A DNA stretch of 5,273 bases. Origin: Candidatus Gastranaerophilales bacterium. Its GTDB lineage: Bacteria; Cyanobacteriota; Vampirovibrionia; Gastranaerophilales; Gastranaerophilaceae. The notes under the pieces were generated by a model. It saw only the letters and a program-made list of their open reading frames with translations. It was not told where the DNA came from and made no database searches. The translations under genes and the position numbers were made by a program. The stretch is from positions 1 through 5,273 of the forward strand of contig CANQAW010000132.1 of NCBI GenBank assembly GCA_947589525.1, read 5' to 3'. The stretch's first letter is position 1. Each line of letters begins with the position of its first letter. Positions 1-4,389 of the stretch are shown piece by piece.

Positions 1-158
1 CTGACTTTTTTGAATTTGCCTTGTCCCGTAACAACGGCAGTAACCGCACCATTTCCTACGGTTGAAGTTACTTCTTTTTGTTCAAGCTCGCCTTGAGCTT
101 CTTTAAATTTCTTTTGCATTTTTTGCGCTTGCTGCATTACTTGCATCATATTCATCAT
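1..158 (-). CDS. YbaB/EbfC family nucleoid-associated protein, N-terminal part (runs off the left edge)
   Basis: Only the first 52 codons are present. The visible protein opens with a Met/Gln-rich helix (MMNMMQVMQQAQKMQKKFK), followed by acidic and Gln-rich residues and then a valine- and glycine-rich strand region containing VGNGAVTAVVTGQGKFKKV. This order, amphipathic N-terminal helix, a Glu-Val-Thr step, then alternating Val strands ending before a charged segment, matches YbaB/EbfC proteins, which are about 100-110 residues long and bind DNA as dimers. The start at 158 is the first of two adjacent ATGs and is supported by an AGGGAG ribosome binding site (169-174, minus strand) ten bases upstream. 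In many bacteria this gene neighbours recR or dnaX; if so here, the partner would lie outside the window. Family assignment is fairly firm despite truncation; the exact role is inferred from the family. Confidence 0.85.
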   Translation of the reverse strand, partial: MMNMMQVMQQAQKMQKKFKEAQGELEQKEVTSTVGNGAVTAVVTGQGKFKKV

Positions 159-168
159 AATATTAAAT

Positions 169-174
169 CTCCCT
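169..174 (-). promoter_or_regulatory. Ribosome binding site of the ybaB-like gene
   Basis: AGGGAG on the minus strand, ten bases before the first of two consecutive ATGs (158). It favours the first ATG and contrasts with the lack of any such site before the two plus-strand genes at 198 and 1045. Confidence 0.6.
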
Positions 175-192
175 AAGTACTTTGTATTTATT

Positions 193-221
193 ATTATATG
201 CTATTATATATTTATATGCAA
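193..221 (-). promoter_or_regulatory. Candidate sigma-70-type promoter for the ybaB-like gene
   Basis: Read on the minus strand, TTGCAT (216-221) and a perfect TATAAT (193-198) are separated by exactly 17 bases. Transcription would begin near 186, giving a leader of roughly 28 bases that includes the AGGGAG site. The -35 box is only a partial match and the region is extremely AT-rich, so chance matches are possible. The -35 box overlaps the start of the divergent protease gene. Confidence 0.45.
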
Positions 222-998
222 ACCTATATTGATTACTGTTTTAATAAATCGAAATTATCCCGCTGGCCCGATAATATTATGCCTCTAAAAGTTTTTATAG
301 GCAAGTTCAATTGGTATAAATCTGCGGGTGCACAGGATGAATTTAAGTATACCCAGATGATTATTGACGGTTTTAACACTTGGGAGCAGTTAACGCACGG
401 ACTTGTTTCTTTTGAAAGAACAACAAATCTTTACGATTCCAATATAAACATTGATTGGAAAAGGGTGGATAGAAAGTCGCTCGGTTCTTGCACTTTTAAT
501 TTTGACAAATCAGGCAGATATTATTCGGCCGAGCTTTCAATAGGATTATCGGACGGAATTTTACACCATCAATATCAGGACGAAAATGAAGTTTTTCATA
601 CAATTTTACACGAAATCGGGCATAGTGTCGGTTTGGGTCATTCAAAAACCAAAGGCGATATAATGTATGTACCTCACCAATACGGAAGCGTTAATATTTC
701 AAATAACGACCTTGCGACTTTAAGATGGTTGTATAAATTGCCTGTCGGCAAGACAAGAGAAGAAATTTTATCCATGTATCCTAATTATTCCGTAAATTCC
801 GTTGATGAACTTATAGCCGAATTAAGTCACGAAGGGCAAAAGTCGGATTTTGAAAAAACTAAAGACGAGCTTTTAAAAAGCAGGCAATTGGAGAAAAATC
901 TTCTTGAAGAAAATCAAAATATCGGTGATTTAAAAAGATATCTGCTTGAGGTGAATAATTTTAAAATAAATTATAAGGGATTTAAAAAACCTGAATAA
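198..998 (+). CDS. Matrixin-like zinc metalloprotease without obvious signal peptide
   Basis: The 266-residue product carries the extended metzincin zinc site HEIGHSVGLGH (residues 138-148): His138, His142 and His148 as ligands and Glu139 as the catalytic base. Met156, in DIMY, is the expected Met-turn. This pattern is that of peptidase family M10 (matrixins). The catalytic domain spans about residues 25-185; the PLKVFIG strand near 29-35 resembles the usual first strand of these domains. The rest (about 200-266) is charged, rich in Lys, Glu and Leu, and probably helical or coiled coil. Unlike most matrixins, there is no convincing signal peptide or propeptide cysteine switch: the N-terminus (MLLYIYMQTYIDYCF) is short and polar soon after, so the location is unclear and may be cytoplasmic. 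The start is uncertain. ATG 198 and ATG 216 are both in frame, neither has a Shine-Dalgarno site, and a stop at 174-176 blocks any longer form; ATG 216 is equally plausible. The substrate is unknown. It lies 46 bases upstream of ricT in the same direction with no visible terminator between. Confidence 0.8.
   Translation: MLLYIYMQTYIDYCFNKSKLSRWPDNIMPLKVFIGKFNWYKSAGAQDEFKYTQMIIDGFNTWEQLTHGLVSFERTTNLYDSNINIDWKRVDRKSLGSCTFNFDKSGRYYSAELSIGLSDGILHHQYQDENEVFHTILHEIGHSVGLGHSKTKGDIMYVPHQYGSVNISNNDLATLRWLYKLPVGKTREEILSMYPNYSVNSVDELIAELSHEGQKSDFEKTKDELLKSRQLEKNLLEENQNIGDLKRYLLEVNNFKINYKGFKKPE
199..207 (+). promoter_or_regulatory. Candidate extended -10 element for the protease gene
   Basis: TGCTATTAT has the form of an extended -10 (TG, one base, then TATTAT at 202-207). 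No good -35 box lies upstream. Transcription would begin around 213-216, right at the alternative ATG (216), so this would mean a leaderless message and would exclude the ATG at 198. It overlaps the opposing promoter of the ybaB-like gene. Weak evidence in such AT-rich sequence. Confidence 0.25.
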
Positions 999-1010
999 TA
1001 ACCCGTCTGT

Positions 1011-1038
1011 TTGCAAGATGGATAATTTCAGATATAAT
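1011..1038 (+). promoter_or_regulatory. Promoter for the ricT-rsfS-mtaB unit
   Basis: TTGCAA (1011-1016) and a perfect TATAAT (1033-1038) are 16 bases apart. The expected transcription start, about seven bases after the -10 box, falls on the A of the ricT ATG at 1045. No Shine-Dalgarno sequence precedes that ATG, so the message from this promoter would be leaderless. Read-through from the protease gene is also possible because no terminator is seen between them. Confidence 0.55.
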
Positions 1039-1044
1039 TAAACT

Positions 1045-1959
1045 ATGAAGTTTGCAATTCGAGTTATAAAAAATGTTTTTCATCCTTTAAAGGTTGCTCA
1101 AAATGCCAATATTAAACATGGACAGCTTGTTTTGGTTAAAACCGACAAAGGAGAAGAAGTATTTAGTGTTTTTCTGGTAAATTCTCAAATACAAAAACTT
1201 TGGGAAAAATACCAGCCCGAGCCGTTGTCCGTAGTTCGGATAATGAACGAAGATGATTTAAAAATTTATGAAGAACAAAAAAAACTTGAAGTTGAAGCTT
1301 TTTATAAATGCAGAGATTTGGCAATGAAGAGAAATCTTGTTATGAAATTTGTTCAGGCAAGATACACTTTTGACAGAAAAAAAATAACATTTTATTACAC
1401 TGCGCCCGAGCGAGTTGATTTTAGAGAGCTTTTAAAGGATTTAACTCAAGAATTTAAAAGAGTGAGAATAGATTTAAGACATATAGGCGTCAGGGACGAA
1501 ACGTCTATTCTTCAAGGGCAGGGTGTCTGCGGGCAAGATTACTGCTGTTGTCGATTTTTAAAGAAATTTGAACAAGTCAATACAAAACTGGCTAAAGACC
1601 AAGGAATTCCCATGACCCCGGGCAAAATTACGGGTGCTTGCGGAAGATTGCTTTGCTGTTTGAATTACGAATATAAAAACTATATTGAAACTGCCCAGTT
1701 ATTGCCTCCCGTCGGCTCAGGCGTTATGACGCCCGAAGGAGTGGCGAGAGTGTTTATGATTAATATTTTGAAAAAAACGGTAAATGTTAAATTTGAGGAC
1801 GGTAAAATAAAAGAATTCAAAAAAGACGAAATAGAGATGATAGACGGTGAAGTTAATATTGACATCAATATTGAAAACAATTTGAACTATCAGGAAGAAG
1901 AAATTGTTGATATTAAAGCTTTGAATGATGATAAAAATTCAACCACCGGAAATATTTAA
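1045..1959 (+). CDS. ricT: PSP1 domain protein, RicT/YaaT family
   Basis: This 304-residue protein has the PSP1 C-terminal domain in its middle section (about 85-210), with the signature GVRDET, then VCGQDYCCCRF (Cys162, Cys167-169) and ACGRLLCCLNYE (Cys199, Cys204, Cys205). These two cysteine groups match the arrangement in Bacillus subtilis RicT, where conserved cysteines help the RicA-RicF-RicT complex hold [4Fe-4S] clusters; that complex works with RNase Y in mRNA maturation and affects sporulation, biofilm and competence. Whether the same partners exist here cannot be seen; neither ricA nor ricF is in the window. The N-terminal part (1-80) holds a small beta barrel-like segment (LVLVKTDKGEEVFSVFLV), and the tail after about 265 is acidic, Asn-rich and probably disordered, making the protein somewhat longer than the roughly 275 residues of B. 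subtilis RicT. ATG 1045 is the only sensible start but has no Shine-Dalgarno site. It is followed nine bases later by rsfS. Confidence 0.9.
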   Translation: MKFAIRVIKNVFHPLKVAQNANIKHGQLVLVKTDKGEEVFSVFLVNSQIQKLWEKYQPEPLSVVRIMNEDDLKIYEEQKKLEVEAFYKCRDLAMKRNLVMKFVQARYTFDRKKITFYYTAPERVDFRELLKDLTQEFKRVRIDLRHIGVRDETSILQGQGVCGQDYCCCRFLKKFEQVNTKLAKDQGIPMTPGKITGACGRLLCCLNYEYKNYIETAQLLPPVGSGVMTPEGVARVFMINILKKTVNVKFEDGKIKEFKKDEIEMIDGEVNIDINIENNLNYQEEEIVDIKALNDDKNSTTGNI

Positions 1960-1965
1960 GGAAAG
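1958..1965 (+). promoter_or_regulatory. Ribosome binding site of rsfS
   Basis: AAGGAAAG overlaps the ricT stop codon (1957-1959) and sits at suitable distance from ATG 1969. This placement suggests that translation of rsfS is coupled to that of ricT, and it fixes the rsfS start. Confidence 0.6.
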
Positions 1966-1968
1966 TAA

Positions 1969-2364
1969 ATGCAGGAAATAGCACCCAAAAAATTGGCATC
2001 CGCCATAGCAAGATTTTTAGATGACAATAAAGCAAAAGATATAGTTATTTTAAACGTATCGAACGTTTGTTCGCTGTCAGATTATTTTATTATCGCAACC
2101 GGAACTTCAACTCCTCAGGTTAGAGGTTTAACCGAGCTTATAAGAAAAAAAGTTAAGGATGTTTTTAAAAGAATTCCCATAGGCGAAGAACATGAACAAC
2201 AAAACCGCTGGAATTTATTGGATTACGGAGAAGTTGTCGTTCATATCATGCATAATGAGCAAAGAGATACTTACAAAATCGAAAAATTCTGGTCGCATGC
2301 GCTGACTATAGACAGGGCTGATTGGGAAAAAGAATCCGTTGAATATGCAAAATATGAAAACTAA
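1969..2364 (+). CDS. rsfS: Ribosomal silencing factor RsfS
   Basis: The 131-residue product is a complete RsfS (formerly Iojap/YbeB) protein. Recognisable family features in order: an N-terminal helix with KLASAIARFLDDNKAKDI; the strand and turn SLSDYFIIATGTSTPQV near residues 36-52; EHEQQNRWNLLDYGEVVVHIM, the core strand region with the conserved Trp, Asp and Gly; and RDTYKIEKFW, the conserved Arg-x-x-Tyr and Glu-x-x-Trp ending. RsfS binds ribosomal protein uL14 on the large subunit and blocks joining to the small subunit, lowering translation in starvation or stationary phase. The protein has about 20 extra residues after the conserved Trp (SHALTIDRADWEKESVEYAK), a charged tail longer than in the roughly 105-residue E. 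coli protein. The start is supported by a good ribosome binding site. It overlaps mtaB by 11 bases, as expected in one operon. Confidence 0.93.
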   Translation: MQEIAPKKLASAIARFLDDNKAKDIVILNVSNVCSLSDYFIIATGTSTPQVRGLTELIRKKVKDVFKRIPIGEEHEQQNRWNLLDYGEVVVHIMHNEQRDTYKIEKFWSHALTIDRADWEKESVEYAKYEN

Positions 2365-3628
2365 TTTAAGTTTTTTCCTTAAATCTTTAGGATGTAAGCA
2401 AAATTTCCTTGAAGGACAGATTATCGAAAATGAGCTTATTCAAAAAGGTTTTAAAAAATCGGCTTCAATTGCTTTATCCGATATTTATATTTTAAATTCC
2501 TGCGCTGTTACTTCTCATACGATAAGCCAGATTAATTATCTTTTAAATAAAGCAAAAAAACAAAATCCGAATATTAAAATTATTTTAACGGGATGCTGTG
2601 CTCAAACATATAAAATTCAGGATAATCTTGATTTAAACAATGTTGATTTAATTTTGGGCAACAGTGAAAAATTAAATATTGAAAAATACACGGATAATCT
2701 TTTTAAAGAAAAAAAGGTCTTTGTTGAGGATATTTTTAAACAAAAGATTTTTGAAAATAAGTTTTTATTAAATCCCTTTTCAACAAGAGTCAATATAAAA
2801 ATTCAAGACGGTTGCAACAATCGCTGTTCTTATTGTGTAATTCCTTATGCGCGGGGAAACAGCCGTTCAAACAGCGTTGAAAATATAATTAAACAAATAG
2901 AAATAGTAAGCGAAAAAAATATAAAAGAAATTGTTTTAACGGGAATTCATATAGGGCAGTGGGGCTTGGAATTTGATAAAAAATTAATTGACCTTTTAAA
3001 GAAAATTGAAGAAACGCCAATTCCCCGCTACAGACTCGGCTCGCTATATATTAATGAGCTTGATGATGAATTGATTAGTTTTTTATCAAAATCTAAAAAA
3101 TTCTGTCCTCATTTTCATCTTTCCTTGCAATCCGTCTGTGATAAAACTCTTAAAAATATGAACAGAAACTACAGCGAAAAAGAGATTTTTAAGCTTGTCG
3201 AAAAGCTTAAAAAATCCTTTAAACTGCCCTTTTTAGGATGCGATATAATAGTCGGGTTTCCTTATGAGACGGATGACGATTTTAACCTAACTTACAATAA
3301 CTTAAAAGAACTAAAACCGTCTTATATACATTGTTTTCCGTATTCCAAAAGAAAAAATACTCCCGCATATAATTATCCTCAAATACAAGAAAAAATAAAA
3401 ACCCAAAGAGCCAAAACCGTTATGGAGTTATCAAACAGCCTGCATAACGAATTTTTAAAACAAAATCAAAACACAATCCAAGAAATTTTAATTGAAAGAA
3501 AATCTCCAAAAACAGGGCTTTATAGCGCAGTTACGAGAAATTACATAAAAATTCATTTTAAAGATGAAAAAAATAATCTTCAGCACAGCCTTAAAACAGT
3601 GGATTTATCAGAATATATCCTCGAATAA
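2354..3628 (+). CDS. mtaB: tRNA t6A37 methylthiotransferase, MtaB-like radical SAM enzyme
   Basis: The enzyme adds a methylthio group to N6-threonylcarbamoyladenosine at position 37 of ANN-decoding tRNAs, stabilising codon-anticodon pairing. From ATG 2354 it is 424 residues with the three expected domains. The N-terminal UPF0004 domain has three cluster cysteines: Cys14 in SLGCKQN, Cys50 in NSCAVT and Cys81 in GCCAQ. The radical SAM core has the CxxxCxxC motif in DGCNNRCSYC (Cys154, Cys158, Cys161), followed by IPYARG. A C-terminal TRAM-like RNA-binding segment starts near 360 and is rather divergent. SLGCKQN and the overall length fit MtaB better than MiaB (ms2i6A) or RimO (ribosomal protein S12), but assignment among these relatives is by resemblance. 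The start is ambiguous: TTG 2339, ATG 2345 and ATG 2354 share the frame and none has a clear Shine-Dalgarno site; ATG 2354 best matches the family start. It overlaps the end of rsfS, so translation is probably coupled. It is the last gene before the terminator. Confidence 0.88.
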   Translation: MKTNLSFFLKSLGCKQNFLEGQIIENELIQKGFKKSASIALSDIYILNSCAVTSHTISQINYLLNKAKKQNPNIKIILTGCCAQTYKIQDNLDLNNVDLILGNSEKLNIEKYTDNLFKEKKVFVEDIFKQKIFENKFLLNPFSTRVNIKIQDGCNNRCSYCVIPYARGNSRSNSVENIIKQIEIVSEKNIKEIVLTGIHIGQWGLEFDKKLIDLLKKIEETPIPRYRLGSLYINELDDELISFLSKSKKFCPHFHLSLQSVCDKTLKNMNRNYSEKEIFKLVEKLKKSFKLPFLGCDIIVGFPYETDDDFNLTYNNLKELKPSYIHCFPYSKRKNTPAYNYPQIQEKIKTQRAKTVMELSNSLHNEFLKQNQNTIQEILIERKSPKTGLYSAVTRNYIKIHFKDEKNNLQHSLKTVDLSEYILE

Positions 3629-3674
3629 GTATAAAATATATTTGTAAAAAATTGTTAAAATATTTTTATATACA

Positions 3675-3703
3675 TTGAATATCGGTTATTTTTAAAATAT
3701 TAT
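3675..3703 (+). promoter_or_regulatory. Candidate promoter in the mtaB trailer
   Basis: TTGAAT (3675-3680) and TATTAT (3698-3703) are 17 bases apart. Transcription would start near 3710 and end at the terminator around 3806, giving an RNA of about 97 nucleotides. The stretch 3629-3777 is otherwise featureless and very AT-rich, so the match may be chance. Confidence 0.25.
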
Positions 3704-3777
3704 TTCATAAATAGTTTAATAGTATGCTGTTGATTTCAAAAATGAGAAATTTAAGATTTATAAAATTGAATAATAAT

Positions 3778-3806
3778 AAAGGCGGGTAATATACCCGCCT
3801 TTTTTT
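3778..3806 (+). terminator. Intrinsic (Rho-independent) terminator
   Basis: GGCGGGTA (3781-3788) pairs perfectly with TACCCGCC (3792-3799) across a three-base loop. The stem is extended by AAA/TTT pairs and followed by seven Ts (3800-3806). It is the most GC-rich short element in the neighbourhood. It ends the plus-strand unit about 150 bases after the mtaB stop. On the minus strand the trailing U-run would be only three bases, so it should act mainly rightward. Confidence 0.92.
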
Positions 3807-3836
3807 GCATGATACAAGAAAGGATAAATACATCCC

Positions 3837-4013
3837 ATGTTAAAAAGAGAACAAAAATATTCGAAAGAGGATTTAATTCTTAAATTAAAATGCAGAGGAA
3901 AAGATTTGAATATCAATATAGGAAGGCTTATATATAAAGTTATTAAAGATAATCCCGATATTAAATATCAAAATCGAAAAATGATATCCGAATTAATTCG
4001 CAATATGGATTAA
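3837..4013 (+). CDS. Small hypothetical protein, 58 residues
   Basis: The ORF begins at ATG 3837 (MLKREQKYSKEDLILKLKC) and ends with ELIRNMD and TAA. The product is basic (15 Lys/Arg against 8 Asp/Glu), has no membrane segment or signal peptide and seems mainly helical, with alternating charged and Ile/Leu residues. I do not recognise it. Support for a real gene: an AAGGA site at 3820-3824, although the 12-base spacing is long; position just after a terminator with its own possible transcription; and clean codon structure. Against: short length, AT-rich DNA, and its last 21 bases overlap the end of an epimerase remnant on the other strand. An in-frame stop at 3825 excludes a longer form. Confidence 0.5.
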   Translation: MLKREQKYSKEDLILKLKCRGKDLNINIGRLIYKVIKDNPDIKYQNRKMISELIRNMD

Positions 4014-4325
4014 ACCGTTTTGTCTTATATCATTTATACATTTGCGAAAATCGTTTTCTTTGTTAAATAAAGTGGCTGTCCCCAATACAAATCCTTTAAC
4101 GCCTTTATTTCGCCATTGGTCAATTCTTTGTGCCGTAACTGCGCCGTCTATATAAATTTCAAAATTATATTCTTTTTTTAATTCAATAAGCTTTAATATT
4201 TTTTTATCTATATAAGGAAGATATTTTCTTCCCGCATGTCCAGGGTTTACTCCTAAAACCAATATTCTGTCCGCCGTATTTAGCGGTTCTTTGTTTATAA
4301 AATTAAGTGCTTCGCTTATTTTTGC
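3993..4325 (-). pseudogene. Ribulose-phosphate 3-epimerase-like gene remnant (C-terminal half only)
   Basis: On the minus strand the open frame encodes roughly the last half of an RPE-family TIM barrel: TADRILVLGVNPGHAGRKYL (the strand and loop normally reading VNPGFGGQ), IYIDGAVTAQRI (the strand with the catalytic Asp, codon 4146-4148, and its following loop) and GFVLGTATLFNK (the phosphate-binding strand). RPE interconverts ribulose-5-phosphate and xylulose-5-phosphate in the pentose phosphate and Calvin pathways; D-allulose-6-phosphate epimerase (AlsE) is a close relative. Intact enzymes have about 220 residues; here homology stops at an in-frame TAA (4326-4328), and the upstream 60 bases before the neighbouring gene cannot hold the missing half, which includes the N-terminal catalytic Asp and metal-binding His residues. 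A TTG at 4262 would give only 89 residues, lacking half the barrel. I infer a decayed, inactive gene. The VNPG loop is also altered (HAGRK for FGGQK), so it was a divergent paralogue or has drifted. Confidence 0.7.
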
Positions 4326-4333
4326 TTATTTTG
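4314..4333. repeat. 10-bp tandem repeat at the broken end of the epimerase remnant
   Basis: GCTTATTTTT (4314-4323) is followed directly by GCTTATTTTG (4324-4333), identical at nine of ten positions. The in-frame stop that ends the epimerase reading frame lies inside the second copy. A ten-base duplication would shift the frame, so it may mark the lesion, though AT-rich slippage alone could also produce it. Confidence 0.5.
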
Positions 4334-4389
4334 TTATGTCGTAATTCTCAGCATAAATGCAAAATAAAAATAAGTTAATTTGTTACATT

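Noticed and set aside
198..230. Signal peptide at the N-terminus of the protease (MLLYIYMQTYIDYCF)
   Set aside because: The hydrophobic run is only about six residues, lacks a positively charged start and is interrupted by polar residues; the real start may be at 216, which removes it.
1680..1880. 66-codon open frame on the minus strand inside ricT
   Set aside because: It lies wholly within the well-supported ricT gene. Its product is a Ser/Ile/Leu-rich shadow translation with no motif.
3724..3789. 21-codon ORF (MLLISKMRNLRF...) before the terminator
   Set aside because: It has no ribosome binding site, its stop lies inside the terminator hairpin, and its length is expected by chance in such AT-rich DNA.
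4262..4262. TTG at 4262 as the start of a genuine 89-residue epimerase-like protein
   Set aside because: Family similarity continues upstream of this codon to the stop at 4326-4328, and the remaining fragment lacks half the barrel, so this is a remnant rather than a complete small gene.
4326..4389. Terminator between the surface-protein gene and the epimerase remnant
   Set aside because: I found no GC-rich hairpin with a following T-run on the minus strand, only weak imperfect pairing near 4305-4317.
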